From RH-chloro-G1 sp003670575 (lineage in GTDB: Bacteria > Chloroflexota > Dehalococcoidia > UBA2979), in the NCBI GenBank assembly GCA_947499615.1, contig CANMOP010000007.1, forward strand, positions 1 to 64,000: 64,000 bases of DNA, in the 5' to 3' direction. The translations under genes and the position numbers were made by a program. The notes under the pieces were generated by a model. That model was not told where the DNA came from. It did no database searches and worked only from the letters and a program-made list of their open reading frames with translations. Shown here one piece after another: positions 34,868 to 43,008 of the stretch (position 1 is its first letter; each line of letters opens with the position of its first letter).

Positions 34868-35833
34868 ATGACACACATGACCAAGTTCCAACGGCTGGCG
34901 GCCACCACGGTGGTTGCGACGCTGATCCTGATTGCGATCGGCTCGATTGTGCGTACCACCGGATCCGGTCTCGGCTGCCCGGACTGGCCGCTCTGCCACG
35001 GCCAGTGGCATCCGCCGTTCGAGCGCACCGCGATCATCGAGTACTCGCATCGCACTGCGGCGTCGATCGTCGGCGCGCTGGTCGTCGCCACGGCGGCTGT
35101 CGCGCTGCTTCGGCACCGGTACGATCGTGCGCTGGTCTGGCTGGCGGTGCTGTCGCTGGCGCTGCTCGGCTTCCAGGCGTGGCTGGGGAAAGTGACTGTG
35201 GAGCGCGAGTTGCCGCCGATGGTGGTGCTGGTGCACCTCGCGAACGCGCTGATCCTGCTTGCGGTGCTCACGAAGTTGGCGGTGCTCGCGCGCCTCGGCG
35301 CGGGCCGCGAGCCGATCGCGACGCCGGAACGGGCGTCGATGCTGCGCATCCTGTTCGGATGTACCGCAGCGATGTACGTGGTGCTCCTGAGTGGTGCGTA
35401 TGTCGTCGGCAGCGGAGCCACCACGGCGTGTGTGACGTGGCCCGGGTGTGCGCAGGCCCCCATTCCGTTCATCGATGGTGGTGCGATCGAGCACATCCAC
35501 TGGCTGCACCGCTTCGCCGTGCTCGGCGGGGCTGCGGCCGCCGGGGCCGGCGCGCTCGCGGTGCTCTGGTCGCGTGATGCGGGGCCGCAGCTGCGACGCG
35601 CCGCGCAGGCGCTGCTGTGGCTGTACGGGGTGCAGGTGCTGAGCGGCGCATTGAATATCTGGACCATGTTCTCGGCAACCGCGCGCGTGTTGCATCTCGT
35701 GGTGGGGTCGACGATCTGGGCGTTGCTCATCGTCATGGCCGTGGCTGCTCGCTACCGCGCGGCACCCGTCGGGCAGTCGTCTCCGGCGCCCGCGGGGCGC
35801 GATGGTGCCGCTCGCGACCGAGCTGCCGTCTAG
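34868..35833 (+). CDS. ctaA: Heme A synthase
   Basis: 321 residues with eight membrane helices. It has the conserved IGSIVRTTGSGLGCPDWPLCHG, the first histidine pair region EYSHRTAAS, the second half's ACVTWPGCAQ cysteine pair, HWLHRFAVLGG and ARVLHLVVG. It converts heme O to heme A for the oxidase encoded next door. Both cysteine pairs of the long (two-pair) type are present. Confidence 0.94.
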   Translation: MTHMTKFQRLAATTVVATLILIAIGSIVRTTGSGLGCPDWPLCHGQWHPPFERTAIIEYSHRTAASIVGALVVATAAVALLRHRYDRALVWLAVLSLALLGFQAWLGKVTVERELPPMVVLVHLANALILLAVLTKLAVLARLGAGREPIATPERASMLRILFGCTAAMYVVLLSGAYVVGSGATTACVTWPGCAQAPIPFIDGGAIEHIHWLHRFAVLGGAAAAGAGALAVLWSRDAGPQLRRAAQALLWLYGVQVLSGALNIWTMFSATARVLHLVVGSTIWALLIVMAVAARYRAAPVGQSSPAPAGRDGAARDRAAV

Positions 35834-36722
35834 CGTGGCGAGCACCCAGACCGGCATGCAGACCGCCCGTGCGTATTTCGCGCTCACCAAGCCGAATATC
35901 ATCTGGCTGTTGTTGATCACCACGGTCCCCGCGATGGCACTGGCGGAGCGTGGCTGGCCGTCCAACTGGCTCGTCATCGCAACGCTCATCGGCGGCATGA
36001 TGTCCGCCGGCAGCGCGAACGCGATGAACCAGTACGCCGACCGGGACATCGACCAGCAGATGGTGCGCACGCGTCAACGCCCGCTGGTACGCGGGCTGGT
36101 GTCGCCGGGACGCGCTGCGATCTTCGGCATCATGCTTGCGGTGGTGTCCACGGTGTGGCTGGTGCTGCTGGTGAACGTGCTGGCAGCGCTGCTCTCGGTG
36201 GCCGCGATCGCGTTCTACGTGCTGGTGTACACGTACTACCTGAAGCGCAGCACCTGGCACAACATCGTCATCGGTGGCGCTGCCGGTGCGGCGCCTACGC
36301 TCATCGGGTGGGCCGCGGTGACCGGCGATCTGTACAGCCTGGAGCCGATCTTCCTGTTCCTGATCGTCTTCTGGTGGACCCCGCCGCACTTCTGGGCGCT
36401 TGCGCTGGTGCTGAAAGACGACTACGAGGCCGCCGGCGTGCCGATGCTTCCCGTGGTGCGCGGCGACGACGAGACCAAGCTCCAGATCCTGCTGTGGTCG
36501 GTCATGCTGGTCGCGCTCACCATCGTGTTCGCGGGGATCGCGCCGCTCGGGCCGATCTACCTCGCCTCGGCGGTTGCGGGCGGCGCGGCCTTTGTTGGCA
36601 TGGCGGTCTGGCTGTATCGAGCGCCGGGGATCGAGCCGGCGATGCCGCTCTTCAAGTACTCGACGATCTACCTGGCGTTGCTGTTCGCTGCCGTGCTGAT
36701 CGACGCGCTTCGCTTCCTCTAG
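35802..36722 (+). CDS. ctaB: Protoheme IX farnesyltransferase (heme O synthase)
   Basis: 306 residues if started at ATG 35802, overlapping ctaA by 32 bp; GTG 35835 is an alternative that removes the overlap. The UbiA-type motifs are NAMNQYADRDIDQQM for the Mg-diphosphate site, TRQRPLVRG, and YTYYLKRSTWHNIVIGG. It adds a farnesyl group to heme B, the step before CtaA. This is the last gene of the ccm-cta run. Confidence 0.94.
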   Translation: MVPLATELPSSVASTQTGMQTARAYFALTKPNIIWLLLITTVPAMALAERGWPSNWLVIATLIGGMMSAGSANAMNQYADRDIDQQMVRTRQRPLVRGLVSPGRAAIFGIMLAVVSTVWLVLLVNVLAALLSVAAIAFYVLVYTYYLKRSTWHNIVIGGAAGAAPTLIGWAAVTGDLYSLEPIFLFLIVFWWTPPHFWALALVLKDDYEAAGVPMLPVVRGDDETKLQILLWSVMLVALTIVFAGIAPLGPIYLASAVAGGAAFVGMAVWLYRAPGIEPAMPLFKYSTIYLALLFAAVLIDALRFL

Positions 36723-36763
36723 CGGTCGAGCGAATGCCCTCGGCGTGAGCGGGGAACGGGTCG

Positions 36764-37537
36764 TTACTGCCGCGGCTCCCAGGTGAAGAAGCGCAACGCC
36801 AGCAGCATTCCGACCACGCCCCACGCCGCGATCACCGCGAGGTGTGTCCACTCGAACCCGCTGCCCACCTCGAACGGATTGAACGCCGTCTGTAGCGCCT
36901 CCGAGATGTGGCTCAGCGGGAACACGTCTGCCAATCGATTCACCCACGGCGGGACCCGCTCCGCGCGCACGAAGATGTCGGAGATGAACAGCAGCGGCAA
37001 CGCAATGCCGTTCACCACGGGTGGTGCGGCATCGGTGTTAGGTACCAGCGCAGTGACCGCGAGGCCGAGCGCCGAGCACGTCGCGGCGCTCACGAGGACT
37101 GTCAGGATGAACGCCGGCATCGTGTGGGTGGGCACGCTCACGCCGTACGCCAGTGCGCCAAGCGAGACGACGATCGTGATCAGCAGCAGCGCCACCAGCG
37201 TGACCAAGCCGATGCGTGCCGTGAGGTACGCCCACGGTGGGAGCGGAGTGCCGCGCACGCGCTTCAGGACGCCCGCATCGCGCGAGATCGTGACGCTCAT
37301 CGCCAGACTGGTGAAGCAGGCGTTCACGATGGACATCGCGGCGATCGCGGGGACGTAGAACGTCGAGGCTCGCGCGGTGCCGCCAGGCACGCTGATTTCC
37401 GCGTTGCCGAACACCATGTTGAAAATCACGAGGAACAGCAGCGGGAAGACGAACGTGAAGAACGCCGCGGCCGGGTTACGCCAGAACGCCACCCACTCAT
37501 AGCGAATCTGGCGCAGCACCATCGTGAGCCCGCTCAC
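36764..37537 (-). CDS. ABC-2 type exporter permease
   Basis: 257 residues from GTG 37537 with six membrane helices. The N-terminal QIRYEWVAFWRNPAAAFFTFVFP, KRVRGTPLPPWAYLTAR, and the C-terminal VFPLSHISEALQ are typical of ABC2_membrane/DrrB-like permeases. It pairs with the ATPase whose stop it overlaps (GTGA). The substrate is unknown; drug or lipid export is usual for the family. Confidence 0.88.
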   Translation of the reverse strand: MSGLTMVLRQIRYEWVAFWRNPAAAFFTFVFPLLFLVIFNMVFGNAEISVPGGTARASTFYVPAIAAMSIVNACFTSLAMSVTISRDAGVLKRVRGTPLPPWAYLTARIGLVTLVALLLITIVVSLGALAYGVSVPTHTMPAFILTVLVSAATCSALGLAVTALVPNTDAAPPVVNGIALPLLFISDIFVRAERVPPWVNRLADVFPLSHISEALQTAFNPFEVGSGFEWTHLAVIAAWGVVGMLLALRFFTWEPRQ

Positions 37538-38475
37538 TCGGCGGCCCCGACAGCCTCGGACGCGTCGACGAGCTGGAGGTAGATGTCTTCGAGTGTGGCC
37601 CGGGAGACAGTGAGGTTCGGAAGCTCGACGCCGGCGTCACCCGCCCAGCGCGTCAGCGCGAGCAGCGTCCGGGTGGGCTCTGCAGTCTCGATGCGCACCC
37701 GGCCGTCATCGGCTACTTCGGCCACTTCGGGTGGCACCGGCAGCACGCACAGTGCGGCGGGCATGCGGAATTGGATGACCGTACGCGTCTGCCCCGAGGC
37801 GAGCGATTGTGGCGAGCCTTCCGCGATGATGCGGCCCCCGGCGATGATCGCCACTCGATCCGCGAGTTGTTCCGCCTCGTCGAGGTAATGCGTGGTGAGG
37901 AAGACCGTCGTTCCGGTGCTGCGGAGATTACGGATCATCTCCCATGCCTGCCGTCGCGCGGCCGGGTCGAACCCGGTTGTCGGCTCGTCAAGGAACATCA
38001 GATCCGGGTCGCCTGCGAGCCCGATCGCGACATTCAGGCGGCGCTGCTGGCCGCCCGAGAGGCGGCGGACACGTTCGTCTCGTTGCGCCTCCAGTCCGAC
38101 CAGCGCGAGCACTTCCTCGCGCGGGCGGGGGTGCGGGTAGTAGCCACGGAACATATCGACGGCCTCCCCGACGGTCAGGTAGCGGTCGATACCCGTGGAT
38201 TGCAGCACGATGCCGATGCGCTCCTTGTAGGCGCGCTCGTGCCGTGCGGGGTCGTGGCCAAGCACTTCCACGGTGCCGCCGGTGCGGCTGCGGTGCCCCT
38301 CCAGTATCTCGACAGTGGTGGTTTTGCCAGCGCCGTTCGGGCCGAGCAGCGCGAACACCTCGCCCCGCCGCACGGCGAGGTCGATGCCTCGCACAGCCTC
38401 GTGCGGGCCGTACGCCATGCGCAGTCCAGCGACGCGAATCGCGAGGTCGGGGGAGGGCAAGTGGGAGGTGGTCAC
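37534..38475 (-). CDS. ABC exporter ATP-binding protein
   Basis: 313 residues from GTG 38475, with AAAGG 6 nt upstream; an in-frame TTG at 38481 is less likely. Walker A is GPNGAGKTTT, the signature RRLSGGQQRRL, Walker B DLMFLDEPTTGFD, and the switch histidine lies in LTTHYLDEAE. The ~90-residue C-terminal extension is like DrrA-type proteins. It energises the permease that follows. Confidence 0.9.
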   Translation of the reverse strand: MTTSHLPSPDLAIRVAGLRMAYGPHEAVRGIDLAVRRGEVFALLGPNGAGKTTTVEILEGHRSRTGGTVEVLGHDPARHERAYKERIGIVLQSTGIDRYLTVGEAVDMFRGYYPHPRPREEVLALVGLEAQRDERVRRLSGGQQRRLNVAIGLAGDPDLMFLDEPTTGFDPAARRQAWEMIRNLRSTGTTVFLTTHYLDEAEQLADRVAIIAGGRIIAEGSPQSLASGQTRTVIQFRMPAALCVLPVPPEVAEVADDGRVRIETAEPTRTLLALTRWAGDAGVELPNLTVSRATLEDIYLQLVDASEAVGAAE

Positions 38476-38542
38476 ACGCAACCTTTCGAGGCGAGGGTCG
38501 CACCAGCGGGCAGTGGGATCAACGCGAGATCATTGTGGCCGG

Positions 38543-39235
38543 TCAATCCTCCCCGGGCGTCCAGCCGGGATGGTGACGGCGTGCCCAGTCGCGCCGGACG
38601 CTGCCGGAAGTCATGCCGCGCAACGCCTCGCGCGTGGACGGGTTGATCAGCGCCAGGTACAGGTGACCCAACAGCACCGGAATGAACGCGAGCGCCAACC
38701 AGGTGTGCAGCGGAAACACGTCCGCGACGAACACCGTCGAGAACACACGCTTCGTGATGTAGTTGATCCCCAAGATCACGCCGGTCCCCAGCAGGCCCGC
38801 CGTGGCCGCCGCGGACAGGAGCGCGTTCAACTTCTGGCCCGCATTGAACTTGGCGACCGGTGGCTCCGATCCACCTCGGCGAATCAACCGCGCGAGTTGG
38901 TGGCGGAGCCAGCGGGTGTCATCTGGCCCGTTCCGCGTCAGCGCATCCATGTCATCGCGGAGCGATCGCGAGCGGTTCAGCGCCAGCAGCGCGACCGCCG
39001 CGACGGCGACCATCGCGAATCCGAGTGCCACATGCGCCCACGCGAACAGCCGCGCGCCGCCGATGTGGATCGTCTTCAACTCCGGCACGAAGTTCGTCAG
39101 CCCGGTCAGCAGCAGCAAGATGAAGAAGACCGACAGCGACCAGTGCACCAGTCGCGTGGGCACCTTGAAGCGGCGAACCAGGCCTCGGTGCGGTGGGCGC
39201 GCTCGGTCGTCTGTCATCGCAGTCGGCACGGTCAC
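38543..39235 (-). CDS. Cytochrome b561/FdnI-like membrane protein
   Basis: 230 residues with four membrane helices. Histidines suited to b-heme ligation occur in TRLVHWSLSVFFI, AWAHVALGF, FPLHTWLALAF and LLGHLYLALINP. FNAGQKLNALL is typical of formate-dehydrogenase gamma-type cytochromes b. It lies 10 bp after the sulfite-oxidase-like gene and probably passes that enzyme's electrons to or from the quinone pool. Confidence 0.82.
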   Translation of the reverse strand: MTVPTAMTDDRARPPHRGLVRRFKVPTRLVHWSLSVFFILLLLTGLTNFVPELKTIHIGGARLFAWAHVALGFAMVAVAAVALLALNRSRSLRDDMDALTRNGPDDTRWLRHQLARLIRRGGSEPPVAKFNAGQKLNALLSAAATAGLLGTGVILGINYITKRVFSTVFVADVFPLHTWLALAFIPVLLGHLYLALINPSTREALRGMTSGSVRRDWARRHHPGWTPGED

Positions 39236-39245
39236 GCTGACCGCG

Positions 39246-39902
39246 TCACGCCGTGATCCAGGCGTCTACGCCCCAGCCGCGCTCCTCCCAAAAGCCACGC
39301 TCCTGCACATCGGAAAACTCGATGCGGGTGAGCCACTTGGCGCCCTTGTACCCGAACATCCGAGGCATCACCAGGCGCAGAGGTGCGCCGTGATCCTGCT
39401 CCAGCGGCTGGCCATCCATGTCGTACGCGATCAGCACATCGGGCAGGCCGGATTGGTGTAGCGAAAGCGAGTCACGGTACACGCCCTGCATGGAATGGAA
39501 GGTCACAAACTTCGCGTCCCGGGAGGGGCGTGCACGTTCGATGATGGTTTGCAGGCGCACGCCGTCCCATTGGACATCGTCGACGCCCCAGCCTTCCACG
39601 CAGTGGAAGTCGCTCACCTGGCGCACGGCCGGGATTGCTCGCAGTTCGTCGTAGGTCAGCGTGAACGGACGTTCCACCAGCCCATCGATGACCAGGCGGT
39701 AGGACGCGGGTACGAACGCTGGGACCGGGTTCTCCACGGTGTTGTACCGCCACGAGCTGCCGCCCCCGAAGACGCGCACCGCGCCCGCACCGGTCAGCGC
39801 GCCCGCGCCCAGCAGCGCAAGGAAGCGGCCTCGGGACAGACCCGGGAGCCCGAAGCGAGATGCCCCGCCGGGTGTCGCGGGGGAGGGTGGATTCTGGTGC
39901 AT
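39246..39902 (-). CDS. Sulfite oxidase-fold molybdopterin oxidoreductase (MsrP/YedY-like)
   Basis: 218 residues from ATG 39902. The start has a membrane/Tat-like signal with SRGRFLALLGAGALTG (an imperfect twin-arginine motif with glycine between the arginines). The oxidoreductase domain has the molybdenum-ligand cysteine in DFHCVEGWGVDDVQWDGV, HGAPLRLVMPRMFGYKGAKW, and the C-terminal FWEERGWG. With the cytochrome b partner just downstream it looks like an MsrPQ-style pair, though the cytochrome b is FdnI-like. Methionine sulfoxide reduction or another small oxidised substrate is possible. Confidence 0.85.
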   Translation of the reverse strand: MHQNPPSPATPGGASRFGLPGLSRGRFLALLGAGALTGAGAVRVFGGGSSWRYNTVENPVPAFVPASYRLVIDGLVERPFTLTYDELRAIPAVRQVSDFHCVEGWGVDDVQWDGVRLQTIIERARPSRDAKFVTFHSMQGVYRDSLSLHQSGLPDVLIAYDMDGQPLEQDHGAPLRLVMPRMFGYKGAKWLTRIEFSDVQERGFWEERGWGVDAWITA

Positions 39903-40008
39903 GCTCACGCTCCAGTGCCCTGGCTCGCGAGGTGCACCGAAGCAGCACACCCTCGTCGCGCCGCACCCAGCATACGCGGCGCTCGCTGTCGAAATGCTAA
40001 CGAGGTGT

Positions 40009-40806
40009 CTACCCGATGACCTCCAGCAGACGAAGCTCAATCTCGCCGGCGGGCGCAAGAACGGTCACCTCGTCGCCTGTGCCGTGGTGAATCACGGCGC
40101 GACCGACGGGCGACTCGATCGAGATCTTGCCAGTGGAGGGGTCGACCTCGTTGGGGCTGACCAGGTGGAACGTCTGCTCGCGATCCGACTTGAGGTTGAG
40201 TACTCGCACCGTGGAGCCGACGTTGGCGAGGCCGCCCTTTTGGTCAGCATCGATGATGACGGCGTGGCGCAGTTGATCCTCAATGGTGCGGATGCGGGCC
40301 TCCAGGTGCGCCTGCGCATCTCGAGCGGCGTCCAGCGGGGCATTCTCGCGAAAGTCCTTGTCCGCCATCGCGGCATGCAGCTGCTCCGCGATCAGTGGGC
40401 GCTGACCCTTCAGTTCCTCCACCTCGCGCTCCAGCGCCGCCAGGCCCTCGATGGTGACGAAGTACGCGCCACCGATCTGCTCCGCTCCGGTCATGCTCCG
40501 GCGAGCCTGACCCGGGAGGCGCATGAATGGCACCAGGTCGTGCTCCGTGAACGAGAGACGCGCGCAGTACGCCAGAAAGCCGCGCACCGGCTCCAGGTGG
40601 GCGAGGTCGTCGTGCTCGCCGAGGCGCAGGCGCTCGGCGGCGATGAACGCACTCACCTCGGCGCCGGTCACCGTCGCGACCGCGCGGTCCGCGCCGATCG
40701 CGGCGACGAAGCGCTCTACCTCGGGCCGCTCGTCGCGCGCCTTTTCTGGTTCGATGCTATTGAAGAAGTGCGCCACAGCCTCGGCCGTGGTGATGTTCTC
40801 CGCCAT
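40009..40806 (-). CDS. GreA/GreB-type transcription factor with an integrase SAM-like N-terminal domain
   Basis: 265 residues from ATG 40806. The C-terminal ~160 residues form a Gre factor: a coiled coil (LEREVEELKGQRPLIAEQL) with the acidic tip motif DKDFRENAPLDAARDAQ, then the globular domain ending GKISIESPVGRAVI and EVTVLAP. The first ~100 residues (VERFVAAIGADRAVATVTGA, then EPVRGFLAYCARLSFTEHD) resemble the core-binding SAM-like domain of tyrosine recombinases. Gre factors rescue backtracked RNA polymerase by stimulating transcript cleavage. The extra domain may add DNA or polymerase contact. It is divergent from rsmG. Confidence 0.8.
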   Translation of the reverse strand: MAENITTAEAVAHFFNSIEPEKARDERPEVERFVAAIGADRAVATVTGAEVSAFIAAERLRLGEHDDLAHLEPVRGFLAYCARLSFTEHDLVPFMRLPGQARRSMTGAEQIGGAYFVTIEGLAALEREVEELKGQRPLIAEQLHAAMADKDFRENAPLDAARDAQAHLEARIRTIEDQLRHAVIIDADQKGGLANVGSTVRVLNLKSDREQTFHLVSPNEVDPSTGKISIESPVGRAVIHHGTGDEVTVLAPAGEIELRLLEVIG

Positions 40807-40881
40807 GCGGCGGCCCTCCGACTTGTGTAAACCTGGGTTGTGTCTGGATGCTGGGATCAGTCTGTAGATCGGCTGTGATGC

Positions 40882-41628
40882 GTGTCAACTCTCGATGATC
40901 TCTCTGTGCTGGATGGGGAGGCCGCGCGCGTCGCGGTCGTTATCGATGCGCGCGCGCACGAGCGCTTCGCGCGCTACCTCGCGTTGCTTGAGGAGTGGGA
41001 CGGCCGAGCCGGACTCACTGCCATCACCGACCCGGCGGAAGTACAGCGTCGCCATTTCGGCGAATCGCTGGCGCTGCTGGCCGTGCTGCGTGCGGAAGGG
41101 CTGCTGCCGGTCGGCGAGGCGCGGGCACTCGCCGACCTCGGGACGGGCGCGGGGTTCCCCGGGCTCCCGATGCTGATCGCCGAGCCAGCGCTACGCCTCA
41201 CCCTGATCGAGTCCAACGGTCGCCGCTGTCGCTTCCTGGAGACAGTGGCGCAGGAATTGGCACTGGATGGCGTTCGCGTGGTGCAGTCGCGAGCGGAGGA
41301 GGCGGGCCGCGATCCGGCGCTGCGGGCGACCTTCGACGTGGTGGTCGCCCGGGCGTTGGCGGCGCTGCCGGTGCTCGTGGAGTACGCGCTGCCGCTGCTG
41401 CAGGAGGATGGCGTGCTGGCCGCGCCGAAGGGCAGCCGCGCCGACGAGGAGCGCGCGGAGGCCGAGGCCGCACTGCGGGCGCTCGGCGGGACGGTGCTGG
41501 CTTCTCGCCCGTTGCCGCTCGACCCCTCGATGCCGCCGCAGGTCGTGCTCTTGGTCCGGCGGAGCGGGCCGCTGGACGACCGCTACCCTCGGCGCGCCGG
41601 GCTCCCGACGCAGCGCCCGCTGCGCTGA
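40882..41628 (+). CDS. rsmG: 16S rRNA (guanine527-N7)-methyltransferase
   Basis: 248 residues from GTG 40882. The family motifs are HFGESLALL, the SAM site DLGTGAGFPGLPM, LIESNGRRCRFLE, VVQSRAEEAG, VVVARALAALPVL and APKGSRADEE. It methylates G527 of 16S rRNA. An Arg/Pro-rich tail follows the conserved domain. Confidence 0.93.
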   Translation: MSTLDDLSVLDGEAARVAVVIDARAHERFARYLALLEEWDGRAGLTAITDPAEVQRRHFGESLALLAVLRAEGLLPVGEARALADLGTGAGFPGLPMLIAEPALRLTLIESNGRRCRFLETVAQELALDGVRVVQSRAEEAGRDPALRATFDVVVARALAALPVLVEYALPLLQEDGVLAAPKGSRADEERAEAEAALRALGGTVLASRPLPLDPSMPPQVVLLVRRSGPLDDRYPRRAGLPTQRPLR

Positions 41629-41797
41629 GCCGCCCCGCTGAGGCGCCCAGGCAGGTCGCGGATCGCCTCGCGGGTACGTACTGGCGGCCCCGGTGTAGAC
41701 TCGCATGGTCGAGGTAGGCCCCGGTCGACGAACGGTCGCCACCGGGTACACCCAGCAGGCTCGCCTCGCCTGCTCCCCGCCGAAAGGCTGCCCTGTC

Positions 41798-42424
41798 TTG
41801 ATCCTGCTGGACGCGCTGCTCGCACGATTGAACGCCCTGGCGGCCCGCCTCGCCGCACCGGAACGCGGATTGCTGCCGGGTGTACGCCCCGGCAGTCCGG
41901 CGACCGCGTTGCTGGTCGCGGCTGGCTCCATGTTGCTGTTCGGCCTCGGTGGCTGGCTCTGGTGGTGGACCAGCGGACTGGGCGATATCGCGACGGTGTT
42001 TGCGAAGACCGTGCTGTTCGGCGCCTTCGCCTCGTTCGGCCTCTGGCTCGGCTGGCTGATCATCGTATACGCGATCCTGGAGCGGCTGACGGGCCGCACC
42101 GTCCGAGTGGAGCTCCTGCTGCGCGAGGCTGGTTACGCTACCGCGCCACTGGGGCTGGGCGTGTTGATGGTGCTGCCGGGCCTCGCGTTTGGCATCGGAC
42201 TGTTCGCGATCGGCGTGTGGGTGCTGGCGATGCAGACGGCTGTGGAGCGCGCCACCGGCGAGCGTGGCTCGGTGGTGATGATGGCGAACGCGGCCGGGTT
42301 CGCGCTGTGGGCGCTGGTGCTGACGCTGCTTTCGACGGGCTCACACCCGCTGGCACCGGGCCCGTTTGTCGCGGAATCCGTATGGGAGGCCGTGGTCCGT
42401 CTGGCGCCGGGGGCGGTGCGATAG
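41798..42424 (+). CDS. Yip1-like multi-pass membrane protein
   Basis: About 208 residues from TTG 41798 (ATG 41705 is in frame, but the extra leader looks non-coding). Five membrane helices: GSMLLFGLGGWLWWW, FGLWLGWLIIVYAIL, LGVLMVLPGLAFGIGLFAIGVWVLAM and others. The pattern of a long amphipathic start (LLDALLARLNALAARLAAPE) and GYATAPLGLG resembles Yip1/YIP family integral membrane proteins. Function unknown. Confidence 0.55.
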   Translation: MILLDALLARLNALAARLAAPERGLLPGVRPGSPATALLVAAGSMLLFGLGGWLWWWTSGLGDIATVFAKTVLFGAFASFGLWLGWLIIVYAILERLTGRTVRVELLLREAGYATAPLGLGVLMVLPGLAFGIGLFAIGVWVLAMQTAVERATGERGSVVMMANAAGFALWALVLTLLSTGSHPLAPGPFVAESVWEAVVRLAPGAVR

Positions 42425-42480
42425 CGCTCCGGTCCCTCGATGGCCGCGCGCCATCGGATGCACCTTCGAGGCACGTCGGT

Positions 42481-42509
42481 TTGACACCATGCGGTTGCGC
42501 GGTTCCAAT
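42481..42509 (+). promoter_or_regulatory. Promoter of tRNA-Ala
   Basis: TTGACA (42481-42486) is a perfect -35 box. Seventeen bases later comes TCCAAT (42504-42509) as the -10 box, about 50 bp upstream of the mature tRNA. The spacing is ideal. Confidence 0.55.
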
Positions 42510-42559
42510 GTGAGTGCGGGTGACGCCACCATGGGTTGTCCGCTTGTCCGCGTTGGTGC

Positions 42560-42635
42560 GGGCCTGTAGCTCAGCTGGGAGAGCGTCTGACTGGCAGTCA
42601 GAAGGTCAGCGGTTCGATCCCGCTCAGGTCCACCA
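42560..42635 (+). tRNA. tRNA-Ala (anticodon GGC)
   Basis: A full 76-nt cloverleaf. The acceptor stem GGGCCTG pairs with CAGGTCC and includes G3:U70, the alanine identity pair. The D-arm is GCTCAGCTGGGAGAGC, the anticodon stem TCTGA/TCAGA carries the loop CTGGCAG with anticodon GGC, and the T-arm contains GGTTCGATCC. The 3' CCA is encoded. Confidence 0.97.
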
Positions 42636-43008
42636 CAACCCCCCGTTCAACTTCCTGCTCGCCCCTTCGACAACACTCGGCGCTCCGGTGGCCTTGCCGT
42701 GTCCGGGATGAAACGCGTCCTCATCTCCCTCCGTTCGACGTCTCGGCCATCCGGGCGACCCCGGTTGCGAGAGCACGCGGTGCCTCGGACGGGGAATCGA
42801 TTCCGCACCCATGTGCACGGTGAGCCGTTCGCGGGCGGGTAGCTCGATGGCTGCCCGCGGAGTCGAGCGGCCGGACAGCAGCGCCTCAACGCAGGCGTTA
42901 TGATGCCGCCGCTGCGGTGAGGTCGCTGGATCCGCGAGGCCGCCCCTGCGATGGCACGACCGCGTCGCGCCGTATTCGAGCGCTGCGCACGAGAGCGGAA
43001 GGCAGACG
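42636..43008. other. Intergenic region, no gene seen
   Basis: 373 bp between tRNA-Ala and the fused CoA-transferase gene. Short frames here lack ribosome binding sites and recognisable sequence. No strong hairpin terminator follows the tRNA. It presumably holds the promoter of the CoA-transferase gene, but no clear -35/-10 pair stands out. Confidence 0.5.

Noticed and set aside
42636..43008. Possible second tRNA or small RNA after tRNA-Ala
   Set aside because: No cloverleaf or strong hairpin could be drawn.
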